A stretch of 6,741 nt of DNA from Phycisphaerales bacterium. GTDB lineage: Bacteria > Planctomycetota > Phycisphaerae > Phycisphaerales > SM1A02. Below, in pieces: positions 1 to 5,787 of the stretch (the stretch's first letter is position 1; each line of letters opens with the position of its first letter). The notes beneath the pieces were generated by a model. The model saw only the letters and a program-made list of their open reading frames with translations, searched no databases and had not been told where the DNA came from. The stretch lies in the NCBI GenBank assembly GCA_018882625.1, contig VERO01000128.1:1-6741 (forward strand). Reading direction: 5' to 3'. The position numbers and the translations under genes were made by a program.

Positions 1-773
1 ACGTCGATGCGGACCGTCTCGCCCTGCATTGAGCCCACGGAGGTCACCGTGAGCACGCTGCGCTCGCCCTCCCGGAGCACGCCCATGGTGCCGCGCTGCA
101 GCTTGCGCCGCTCCGCCGGGTCGAGCCCGGCGAACGACTTCAGCATGTCCACGGTCCGGGTGGCGAGGTCGCCGGCGATCGGGTCGCGGCGGACCTTCAT
201 GGTGTCCACGGTCAGCTGCACCTGCGCGCCCTGCTTGGTGAGCGCCATCTCCGCGCGCGTCGCGCGCCCGTCGAAGGCCGCGAGGATGAGCTGCTCGAGG
301 GTCGAGTAGGCCTCGAAGGCCGGGTCCTTGCGGTCGGGCACCGGGTGCTCGGAGCGGTCCTTGGCCTGGAAGCGCAGGGTGGCACCCGCCCGCGCCGCCT
401 TCGCGCGGCGCTCGGCCGACATCCTGGCGAAGTCGACGTTCAGGAAGGAGAGCGGCTTCGCCTTGGTGCCCGCGAGCGCCTTGTTCCGGAACGACATGTA
501 CCACGCGCACGGCGCCACCAACAGCGCGACCATGACCGGAAAGCCGGCGAACCACGTCGGGATGAGGACGGCCGCAAGCAGCGCCGCGGCGCCGAAGGCC
601 AGGAAGGTCGCCGCCCACTTCTGGGGCTTCAGGTTGTAGTAGGCGGCATCCTTCTCGAGCTTTCCCGAGACGACGGCGGCGTAGGGGACGAGGACGCCGA
701 TGGTGACGAGCGGCTTCGCCACGCTCATCAGGAACATCGGGACCGGGGTCTCGGCGAGGATCGTGGGCGCCAT
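1..773 (-). CDS. Membrane-anchored PilB/GspE-type ATPase, N-terminal part (cut by left edge)
   Basis: I read an open minus-strand frame from ATG at 773 to the window edge: 257 complete codons, with the C-terminal part missing. Residues 17-37, 53-75 and about 77-93 are hydrophobic and look like two or three membrane helices, followed by a basic linker at about 94-150. Residues 157-258 resemble the N-terminal subdomain that precedes the Walker ATPase core in PilB/GspE proteins. It has an LEQLILAAFDGRATRAEMAL stretch, then LKSFAGLDPAERRKLQRG and a QGETVRIDV strand. The ATPase core itself (Walker A and B) would lie to the left of the window and cannot be seen. Family knowledge says such proteins power pilus extension or type II secretion; a hydrophobic anchor is not usual in proteobacterial PilB. 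The gene starts 21 nt after the pilT stop, so the two are probably co-transcribed. The start has no strong ribosome site, but no other ATG or GTG fits between it and the upstream stop at 795-797. Confidence 0.72.
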   Translation of the reverse strand, partial: MAPTILAETPVPMFLMSVAKPLVTIGVLVPYAAVVSGKLEKDAAYYNLKPQKWAATFLAFGAAALLAAVLIPTWFAGFPVMVALLVAPCAWYMSFRNKALAGTKAKPLSFLNVDFARMSAERRAKAARAGATLRFQAKDRSEHPVPDRKDPAFEAYSTLEQLILAAFDGRATRAEMALTKQGAQVQLTVDTMKVRRDPIAGDLATRTVDMLKSFAGLDPAERRKLQRGTMGVLREGERSVLTVTSVGSMQGETVRID

Positions 774-794
774 GGGAGCGTTCTCGTTCGTGGA

Positions 795-1958
795 TCAGCG
801 GCCGACCATCGACGCGCCCTGGGAGATGCCCTTGAGGCGCATCCGCAGTTCCTCGGGCTTCGGGGTGGACTGGAGCGCGATGCTCTGGTGGATGTACTCC
901 TTCTCCACCAGGTCGACCAGCGAGCTGGTGAAGTCGATCATCCCCGCGTCGCGGGTCTTGATGACGTCGAGCAGCTCGCCCTCGCGGCCCTCGAGGACGT
1001 ACTTCTGCACCGCCGGGGTGTTGACCAGGATCTCGAGCGCGGGGATGCGCGCGATGTTCTGGTGCAGGGTGGGGAGCAGCTTCTGGTAGATGATCGCCCG
1101 CAGGTTGTAGGCCAGCAGCTTGCGGATCTGCTCGCGCTCGTTCACCGGGAAGAGGTCGTAGATGCGGCCGAAGGTCTGCCACGCGCTCGATGCGTGGATG
1201 GTGCCGAACACCAGGTGGCCGGTCTCGGCCGCACGGATGGCGGCCTCGAAGGTCTCGTAGTCGCGCATCTCGCCGACGAGGCACACGTCCGGGTTCTCGC
1301 GCACGAGCGCGCGGAGCGCATCGTTGAAGTTGGTGCAGTCGAGGCCGACCTCGCGCTGGTTGATGGTGGCCTTGTTGTCCGTGAAGATGTACTCGATCGG
1401 GTCCTCGATCGTGACGATGTGGACCTTCTTGCGCTCGTTGACGTACTGCAGCATCGCCGCGATCGACGTGCTCTTGCCCGAGCCCGTGACTCCGGAGAAG
1501 AGGATCAGCCCCTGCGCCATCATGGCCACGTCGCCGAGGATCGCCTTGAGGCCAAGCTCCTCGAAGGTCTTGATCTTGCTCGCGATGAGGCGTGCGGCGA
1601 CCGAGGGCCGGCCGCGCGCCATGAAGAGGTTCACGCGGAACCGGCGCTTGTCGTCGTAGTCGAATGCGAAGTCGATGGATCCGTGGCGGGCAAAGTGATC
1701 GAGCTGGTTGGCGTCGAGGACGTCGCGGGCGACCTGGAACATCAGGTCGTCGGTCAGCGGGGGGGCGGTGAGGTCCTTGAGGGCGCCACGGTGGCGGACG
1801 CGGGGGGGGAGCCCGCTCTTGACGATGAGGTCGCTGGCCTCGATCGAGATGGTGGCCTTGAGCCACGACATCCAGGCCTGCCGGCCCTCGCCGGGCTGGG
1901 TGCCCCGCTTGGCGACGGGAATCGGGGTGAGAAGCTCGTTACGGCCGCTGGCGCTCAC
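795..1958 (-). CDS. pilT: Type IV pilus retraction-type ATPase (PilT/PilU family)
   Basis: This 387-residue protein is a hexameric motor ATPase of the PilT/PilU family, which drives retraction of type IV pili at the cytoplasmic face of the inner membrane. All family boxes are visible: Walker A GVTGSGKST at residues 156-164, Asp box IVTIEDPIEYIF at 181-192, Walker B region PDVCLVGEMRD at 223-233, and His box TGHLVFGTIHAS at 247-257. The N-terminal part (about 33-130) matches the PAS-like domain, with EASDLIVKSGLPP. The C-terminal end (PEELRMRLKGI) is more like PilU than PilT, so a PilU role is possible. I chose GTG at 1958 because AGGAG (minus strand, 1974-1970) lies 11 nt upstream and the codons between it and the next candidate, ATG at 1871, keep strongly GC-rich third positions. 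The ATG would give a 358-residue protein. The gene is divergent from guaB and leads into the membrane-anchored ATPase gene. The family call is secure; the PilT versus PilU assignment and the start are less so. Confidence 0.93.
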   Translation of the reverse strand: MSASGRNELLTPIPVAKRGTQPGEGRQAWMSWLKATISIEASDLIVKSGLPPRVRHRGALKDLTAPPLTDDLMFQVARDVLDANQLDHFARHGSIDFAFDYDDKRRFRVNLFMARGRPSVAARLIASKIKTFEELGLKAILGDVAMMAQGLILFSGVTGSGKSTSIAAMLQYVNERKKVHIVTIEDPIEYIFTDNKATINQREVGLDCTNFNDALRALVRENPDVCLVGEMRDYETFEAAIRAAETGHLVFGTIHASSAWQTFGRIYDLFPVNEREQIRKLLAYNLRAIIYQKLLPTLHQNIARIPALEILVNTPAVQKYVLEGREGELLDVIKTRDAGMIDFTSSLVDLVEKEYIHQSIALQSTPKPEELRMRLKGISQGASMVGR

Positions 1959-1969
1959 TGCTGGGTCTG

Positions 1970-1974
1970 CTCCT
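1970..1974 (-). promoter_or_regulatory. Ribosome binding site of pilT, decides the GTG start
   Basis: On the minus strand AGGAG lies 11 nt before the GTG at 1958. It is the best Shine-Dalgarno match near either candidate start and is the main reason for preferring GTG at 1958 over ATG at 1871. Confidence 0.6.
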
Positions 1975-1992
1975 GAATGCGGGGAGCCTAGG

Positions 1993-2001
1993 AGGGTAGC
2001 A
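1993..2001 (-). promoter_or_regulatory. Possible extended -10 promoter for pilT
   Basis: The minus strand reads TGCTACCCT here, which fits the extended -10 pattern TGnTAnnnT. It would start transcription near 1986 and give a leader of about 28 nt that includes the AGGAG site. No convincing -35 hexamer is seen 16-18 bp upstream. This rests on pattern only. Confidence 0.3.
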
Positions 2002-2082
2002 CGGATCGCTGCGAGCCTGCGCCGGTGCCGGCGGTCAGGGCCCCTGCGGCCAGGCTGAACTGGTGCCGGCTCGGACGGGACG

Positions 2083-2111
2083 TTGACGGCACGCCCGCGA
2101 GAGCGCACACT
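2083..2111 (+). promoter_or_regulatory. Candidate guaB promoter giving a leaderless mRNA
   Basis: TTGACG (2083-2088) matches the -35 consensus at five of six bases. A 17-bp spacer leads to CACACT (2106-2111), a weak -10 with three of six matches that keeps the important A at position 2 and T at position 6. Transcription would begin about 7 nt further on, at the guaB ATG itself (2118). The lack of a ribosome binding site before that ATG agrees with this reading. Confidence 0.4.
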
Positions 2112-2117
2112 CCCGCG

Positions 2118-3608
2118 ATGGCGGACCTTGCGCAGCGGATCATCCAGGACGGGATCACCTTTGACGATGTGCTGCTGCTGCCGAGGGAGAGTTCCGTCAC
2201 TCCCGATGCGGTGGACACCTCGGCGCCGCTGACCCGGCACATCCGGCTCGAGATCCCGTTGGTGTCCGCGCCGATGGATACGGTGACCGAGGCTCCTCTC
2301 GCTCGTGCGCTCGCCCAGGAGGGCGGCATCGGCATCATCCACAAGAACATGACGCCCGAGCGTCAGGCGCGCGAGGTCGCGAAGGTCAAGCGCAGCGAGA
2401 ACGGCATCATCACGGATCCGGTGACGCTCTCTCCCGGAGACAGCGTGCAGCGTGCGATCACGCTCATGGCGGATCAGGGCGTCAGCGGCTTTCCCGTGAC
2501 TGAGGATGGCTCCGCGCGCGGCCGGCTCGTGGGCATCCTCACGCGCCGCGATATGAAGTTCCTAGGCAAGAACGGGCGCGAGCTCAAGGTCAAGGACGTC
2601 ATGACGGCTGAGGGGCTGGTGACGGCCGCGCCGAACACGCGGCTCGAGGATGCCGAGGCCATGATGACGCGCGCACGCGTCGAGAAGCTGCCGCTCGTCG
2701 ACGCGTCCGGCCGGCTTGCGGGCATGGTCACGATGCGCGACGTCGAGAACACGATCACGCACCCGCGCGCCTGCCGCGACTCGCGCGGCCGCCTGCGGGT
2801 CGGCGCTGCGGTCGGGGTGCTGCAGTTCGAGCGTGTGGAGGCGCTGATCGCGGCGGAAGTGGACGTGGTCATCGTCGACACGGCGCACGGTCACAGCGCG
2901 AACGTGATCCGCACCGTGAAGGAGATCAAGTCGCGCTACGCGATCGAGGTGATCGCCGGCAATGTCGCGACTGCGGATGGCGCGCGTGCGCTTGCCGATG
3001 CTGGGGCCGATGCGGTGAAGGTCGGCATCGGCCCGGGCTCGATCTGCACGACGCGCGTGGTCACGGGCGTTGGCGTGCCGCAGGTGACGGCGATCATGAA
3101 TGCGGTGGAGGGACTCGCCGGCACAGGCATTCCCGTCATCGCCGATGGCGGCATCAGGCTCTCTGGCGACATGGCGAAGGCGATCGCGGCGGGTGCAGGG
3201 TGCGTGATGCTGGGCGGGCTGTTCGCCGGCCTCGACGAGAGCCCGGGCGAGCTGGTGCTGCACCGGGGCCGGCGCTTCAAGAGCTACCGCGGCATGGGCA
3301 GCGAGGGCGCGATGGCCGCCGGCAGCGCCGACCGCTACGCGCAGGCGGGCAGCCGCAAGTTCGTGCCCGAGGGCGTTGAGGGGCGCGTCCCATACCGCGG
3401 CCCGCTCGCGGAGTTCACCTTCCAGATGGTCGGCGGGCTGCGTGCGGCGATGGGCTACTGCGGGTGCGCGACGCTCGAGGAGTTCCGTCGCGACACGCGC
3501 TTCGTGCGGATCTCCGCGGCGAGCGTCATCGAGAACCATCCCCATGACATCGTGATCACGCGCGAGGCGTCCAACTACTCGCGCGGCGCGGTGGCCGATG
3601 GCGACTGA
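2118..3608 (+). CDS. guaB: Inosine-5'-monophosphate dehydrogenase
   Basis: GuaB oxidises IMP to XMP with NAD+, the committed step of GMP synthesis, in the cytoplasm. The 496-residue length is normal for the bacterial enzyme. The protein opens with the family's ITFDDVLLLP (13-22) and SAPMDTVTE (50-58). Two CBS domains are inserted at about 95-210. The barrel then resumes with VDTAHGHS (253-260) and GNVATADGA (281-289). The catalytic loop GPGSICTTR (306-314) has the nucleophile Cys310, the phosphate-binding site is ADGGIR (342-347), and the flap runs from YRGMGSEGAM (390-399) to VPEGVEGRVPYRG (416-428) with the Arg-Tyr pair. No key residue is missing. I start at ATG 2118 because MADLAQRIIQDGITFDDVLL matches the usual N-terminus. 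The frame is open back to GTG 2025, but that extension is not family-like. There is no clear Shine-Dalgarno sequence. The gene is divergent from pilT and followed by a hairpin and tRNA-Leu, so it is probably monocistronic. Confidence 0.97.
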   Translation: MADLAQRIIQDGITFDDVLLLPRESSVTPDAVDTSAPLTRHIRLEIPLVSAPMDTVTEAPLARALAQEGGIGIIHKNMTPERQAREVAKVKRSENGIITDPVTLSPGDSVQRAITLMADQGVSGFPVTEDGSARGRLVGILTRRDMKFLGKNGRELKVKDVMTAEGLVTAAPNTRLEDAEAMMTRARVEKLPLVDASGRLAGMVTMRDVENTITHPRACRDSRGRLRVGAAVGVLQFERVEALIAAEVDVVIVDTAHGHSANVIRTVKEIKSRYAIEVIAGNVATADGARALADAGADAVKVGIGPGSICTTRVVTGVGVPQVTAIMNAVEGLAGTGIPVIADGGIRLSGDMAKAIAAGAGCVMLGGLFAGLDESPGELVLHRGRRFKSYRGMGSEGAMAAGSADRYAQAGSRKFVPEGVEGRVPYRGPLAEFTFQMVGGLRAAMGYCGCATLEEFRRDTRFVRISAASVIENHPHDIVITREASNYSRGAVADGD

Positions 3609-3652
3609 CGCGCGGCAGCCGCGCGCGTGCGCCCGTCGCGTTCGCCGGCGCG

Positions 3653-3679
3653 GGCCCGCAGCCCTGTGGGCGGCGGGCC
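3653..3679 (+). terminator. GC-rich hairpin after guaB, possible terminator
   Basis: An inverted repeat lies 45 nt after the guaB stop: GGCCCGC (3653-3659) pairs with GCGGGCC (3673-3679). An A-G mismatch and an inner stem GCCC/GGGC close a TGT loop (3665-3667). The stem should be very stable. No run of T follows, so it is not a classical intrinsic terminator. It may terminate inefficiently, act with Rho, or protect the mRNA 3' end. Confidence 0.4.
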
Positions 3680-3689
3680 GGCTGCGGTG

Positions 3690-3695
3690 TAGAGT
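3690..3695 (+). promoter_or_regulatory. Weak candidate -10 for tRNA-Leu
   Basis: TAGAGT matches the -10 consensus at four of six bases and ends 14 nt before the tRNA. That would leave a short 5' leader for RNase P to remove. No recognisable -35 lies at the right distance, because that position falls inside the GC-rich hairpin. Pattern-level support only. Confidence 0.25.
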
Positions 3696-3709
3696 GGCGC
3701 GTCCACGCA

Positions 3710-3795
3710 GCCGGCGTGGCGGAACTGGCAGACGCGATTGATTCAAAATCAATTGCCCCGGAAGGGGCGTGCAGGTTCGATTCCTGTCGCCGGCA
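3710..3795 (+). tRNA. tRNA-Leu (anticodon CAA)
   Basis: The 86-nt sequence folds as a complete class II tRNA. The acceptor stem GCCGGCG (3710-3716) pairs perfectly with CGCCGGC (3788-3794), and A3795 is the discriminator base normal for tRNA-Leu. The D arm is GCG/CGC around a loop containing GG. The anticodon stem ATTGA/TCAAT is perfect and the loop TTCAAAA gives anticodon CAA (3744-3746), which reads the UUG codon. The long variable arm is a GCCCC/GGGGC stem with a GGAA loop (3755-3768). The T arm is GCAGG-TTCGATT-CCTGT (3771-3787). The 3' CCA is not encoded, because TTC follows the discriminator, so it must be added by tRNA nucleotidyltransferase. The gene stands between guaB and the oxidase gene with no other tRNA nearby. 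Confidence 0.97.
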
Positions 3796-3805
3796 TTCGC
3801 ATCCC

Positions 3806-4924
3806 ATGACGACCGCACCGACGAGCCCTGCGCACGCCAGCGAGGCTGCGCTCCGCCAGATGGCGAGCGTCGCCGCGTTCGAGGAGGCGGCGCGCGCCCA
3901 GCTCACGCCGATGGCGTACGCGTACTACGCAGGCGGCGCCGGCGCCGAGCGCACGCTCTCACGCAACGCGGAGGCGTGGTCGCGCCTGTCGGTGTGGTAC
4001 CGCGTCATGGTCGACGTGTCGCGCAGGTCCACGGCGACCACGCTGCTCGGCCAGCGCATTGCCGCGCCGCTGCTGGTCGCGCCGACCGCGCTGCACCGCA
4101 TGGCATGCGATGACGGGGAGCTCGCGACGGTGCGCGCGTGCGGCGCCGCGGGAGTGCCGATGGTGCTGAGCAGCCTCTCCACGACGCGCATGGAGGATGT
4201 GTGCGCGCATGCGACCGGCCCCGTGCTCTTCCAGCTCTACATCGGGCAGGACCGTCCATTCGTGCGAGACCTTGCGCAGCGTGCGGAATCCGCAGGTTGC
4301 GCGGCAATCGAGCTCACAGTGGACACGCCGGTGTGGGGGCTGCGCGAGCGCGAGCAGCGCACCGGATTCCGGGTGCCCGATGGCATGGGTGTCGTCAACC
4401 TCTACCGCGAGGGATACGAGGGCCCGACAGGGCACTCGGGCGTGGGCATCGCACAGGCTCTTGGATGGACGATCGACGCATCGCTCTCCTGGCGCGATCT
4501 CGAGTGGCTCTGCGCACAGACGCGGCTTCCGGTGCTCGTGAAGGGAATCTGCCGTGCGGATGATGCGCGCCACGCGCTCGCGTCGGGCGCTGCAGGCATC
4601 GTGGTGAGCAACCACGGCGGACGCCAGCTCGATGGCGCTCCCGCAACTGCCGAGGCGCTGCCCCATGTCGTGGATGCGGTGGCCGGCCGCGCACCGGTGA
4701 TCGTGGACGGCGGCATCCGCTGCGGCACGGACATCCTGCGCGCGCTGGCGCTCGGTGCGGCGGCGGTGCAGGTGGGGCGACCCGTGCTGTGGGGGCTCGC
4801 GGTGGCAGGCGAGGCGGGGGCCAGGCGGGTGCTCGAGCTGCTCGTGGAGGACCTGTCGAGGTCGATGGCGCTCGGAGGCTGCCCGGATGTGGCGTCCGTG
4901 ACGCGGGACCTGCTCTCTCCGTGA
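3806..4924 (+). CDS. FMN-dependent alpha-hydroxy-acid oxidase/dehydrogenase
   Basis: This is a 372-residue TIM-barrel flavoenzyme of the glycolate oxidase / L-lactate dehydrogenase family, which oxidises L-2-hydroxy acids to 2-keto acids using FMN. The family active site is complete: YYAGG with Tyr41, APTALHR (92-98), LSSLSTT (121-127), QLYI with Tyr145, TVDTP with Asp173, LVKGI with Lys246, and SNHGGRQLDG (268-277) with the catalytic base His270 and substrate-binding Arg273. The phosphate site is DGGIRCGTDI (301-310) and GRP (324-326). The substrate (lactate, glycolate or another) cannot be told from these motifs, so I give no symbol. There is no membrane segment, unlike some quinone-linked LldD enzymes. 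The start is uncertain. ATG 3806 lies only 10 nt after the tRNA with no Shine-Dalgarno sequence. ATG 3860 (residue 19) would still keep the whole conserved core. Codons between the two are GC-rich at the third position, which favours 3806. Confidence 0.92.
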   Translation: MTTAPTSPAHASEAALRQMASVAAFEEAARAQLTPMAYAYYAGGAGAERTLSRNAEAWSRLSVWYRVMVDVSRRSTATTLLGQRIAAPLLVAPTALHRMACDDGELATVRACGAAGVPMVLSSLSTTRMEDVCAHATGPVLFQLYIGQDRPFVRDLAQRAESAGCAAIELTVDTPVWGLREREQRTGFRVPDGMGVVNLYREGYEGPTGHSGVGIAQALGWTIDASLSWRDLEWLCAQTRLPVLVKGICRADDARHALASGAAGIVVSNHGGRQLDGAPATAEALPHVVDAVAGRAPVIVDGGIRCGTDILRALALGAAAVQVGRPVLWGLAVAGEAGARRVLELLVEDLSRSMALGGCPDVASVTRDLLSP

Positions 4925-4939
4925 GCGGGCAGATCGTGG

Positions 4940-4956
4940 CGTGCCAGCTCGGCACG
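4940..4956 (+). terminator. Short hairpin after the hydroxy-acid oxidase gene
   Basis: CGTGCC (4940-4945) and GGCACG (4951-4956) form a perfect 6-bp stem with an AGCTC loop, beginning 16 nt after the oxidase stop codon. No T run follows. It could be a weak terminator separating the oxidase gene from imuA, but in DNA this GC-rich such a stem can also arise by chance. Confidence 0.3.
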
Positions 4957-4995
4957 TGAGGTCGCGGGGGGCTCGGGGCCGGTGATTCTGGGCAC

Positions 4996-5024
4996 TTGAC
5001 TGCGGCCGCCCGGTATCCTAACAG
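4996..5024 (+). promoter_or_regulatory. Candidate imuA promoter
   Basis: TTGACT (4996-5001) matches the -35 consensus at five of six bases. With a 17-bp spacer the -10 would be TAACAG (5019-5024), a weak match. The better-looking TATCCT (5014-5019) sits only 12 bp downstream, which is too close. In either case transcription would begin within about 10 nt of the imuA ATG, and the inverted repeat at 5011-5030 would cover the -10 and start region. This is the classical position for a repressor operator. Confidence 0.4.
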
Positions 5025-5030
5025 ATACCG
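5011..5030. promoter_or_regulatory. Perfect inverted repeat before imuA, candidate SOS (LexA-type) operator
   Basis: CGGTATC (5011-5017) and GATACCG (5024-5030) are exact reverse complements separated by 6 bp, making a 20-bp dyad that ends 5 nt before the imuA ATG. Mutasome operons are, in the bacteria where they have been studied, repressed by LexA, and a dyad over the core promoter is where LexA would bind. The sequence differs from the well-known LexA boxes (CTG-N10-CAG in E. coli, CGAAC-N4-GTTCG in Gram-positives, GTTC-N7-GTTC in alphaproteobacteria). The LexA assignment is therefore inference; another repressor is possible. Confidence 0.5.
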
Positions 5031-5035
5031 AACGA

Positions 5036-5785
5036 ATGGCGCCCCTGACCAACGAGATTCGCGACCGGATTGCGGCGCTGGCGCATCGTCCGGCACGTCG
5101 CGTGGCCACAGGCTGGGCTGGGATCGATGACGCGCTCGGCGGCGGCCTCGATGCGGATGCCATCCACGAATGGATCGCGGACGATAGGGGGCTCGGCGTC
5201 GCGCCGCGCGGCGTCCTGATCGCACTGGCCTGGCGCATGGTGGCGCTGGGCGATCCCGCTGCGGCGCGGCACGGTGCTGGCCTGGTGATCTGGATCGGGC
5301 GCTGGGTGTGGCCGTCGGTGCGTTCGCTCATTGGGCGCGACGGCAGCCGCGAGCTGCTCTTGAGGTCGCTGTGGGTGGATCCAGGCGATGCGGATGCGCG
5401 TGCATGGGCATTCGAGCAGGCGCTGCGCTGCGACGGCGTGTCGATGGGCGTGGTGGACGGCACCGGCTTCAGCCGCGCGCTGTCGCGGCGGCTGCAGCGT
5501 GCGGCCAACCGCAGCGCGGTGACGTGCGCGGAAGGCACGCGCGCGCGTCCGCCTGCGCTGGCGTGCGTCGTGAGACCCTGGCGAGAGCGCGATGCGCTCG
5601 GATCGGCATCGACACGCTGGATTGTGATGCCAGCACCGGCGGATGCGCAGGACGAGTCGCCCCGGTGGACGGTGCGCCTGCACCGCGCGCGTGGCCACAG
5701 CGCGGCCGTGATGTCATCGGCGCTGGCCGGTGCAGGCGTCGGCCTGGCCGCCACGGTGCGCGCACCATGGCAATGGAGGGGATGA
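5036..5785 (+). CDS. imuA: ImuA, RecA-like accessory protein of the mutagenic translesion complex
   Basis: ImuA (249 residues) is a RecA-related protein that works with ImuB and the error-prone polymerase DnaE2/ImuC in SOS mutagenesis. The N-terminus has the family pattern VATGWAGIDDALGGGLDADA (23-42), then IHEW. The central part has RSLWVDPGDADARAWAFEQA (110-129), equivalent to the stretch before the EQALRC helix in relatives. It is followed by SRALSRRLQRAAN (146-158), a VVRPW strand (178-182) and the diagnostic STRWIVMPAP (192-201), with PRWTVRLHRARG near the C-terminus (209-220). I see no Walker A motif (GxxxxGKT/S) after GGGL, so ATP binding of the RecA type is doubtful; many ImuA relatives also lack it. 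The ATG at 5036 has no Shine-Dalgarno sequence. The gene is translationally linked to imuB at its end. The family call rests on these motifs plus the neighbour; ImuA proteins are divergent, so confidence is a little lower than for imuB. Confidence 0.82.
   Translation: MAPLTNEIRDRIAALAHRPARRVATGWAGIDDALGGGLDADAIHEWIADDRGLGVAPRGVLIALAWRMVALGDPAAARHGAGLVIWIGRWVWPSVRSLIGRDGSRELLLRSLWVDPGDADARAWAFEQALRCDGVSMGVVDGTGFSRALSRRLQRAANRSAVTCAEGTRARPPALACVVRPWRERDALGSASTRWIVMPAPADAQDESPRWTVRLHRARGHSAAVMSSALAGAGVGLAATVRAPWQWRG
5775..5779 (+). promoter_or_regulatory. Ribosome binding site of imuB inside the imuA end
   Basis: GGAGG lies within the last codons of imuA. It is 8 nt from the ATG at 5788, which is ideal spacing, and only 2 nt from the ATG at 5782, which overlaps the imuA stop codon as ATGA. 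The spacing therefore favours 5788 as the imuB start. Confidence 0.6.
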
Positions 5786-5787
5786 GC

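Noticed and set aside
1761..1808. Two G runs (near 1761 and 1803) considered as quadruplex or slippage sites
   Set aside because: They lie inside pilT where they encode proline-rich turns on the minus strand in a continuous frame, and there is no set of four close G runs.
345..1976. 543-codon plus-strand open frame opposite pilT
   Set aside because: It mirrors the pilT and PilB-like genes. Its Arg/Asp/Glu/Val/Ala-rich composition with no motif is typical of a shadow frame in high-GC DNA, while the opposite strand has complete ATPase motifs.
1990..1996. Perfect AGGAGGG Shine-Dalgarno match on the plus strand
   Set aside because: No start codon lies at a suitable distance downstream, and the same bases belong to the possible pilT promoter region on the other strand. 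Probably chance.
2025..2117. Upstream in-frame extension of guaB to GTG 2025
   Set aside because: The extra 31 residues do not resemble any IMP dehydrogenase N-terminus, and the extension would cover the candidate promoter. MADLAQRI at 2118 fits the family.
3710..3795. tRNA-Leu as an attachment site for an integrated element
   Set aside because: No integrase, no repeat of the tRNA 3' end elsewhere in the window, and the downstream genes are ordinary in composition.
3716..3805. Oxidase reading frame extended upstream through the tRNA
   Set aside because: The open frame runs through the tRNA by chance; the structural RNA explains these bases and the residues are not family-like.
2562..3818. 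418-codon minus-strand open frame opposite guaB, reaching through the tRNA
   Set aside because: It is a shadow of guaB and includes the reverse of the tRNA; no recognisable protein pattern.
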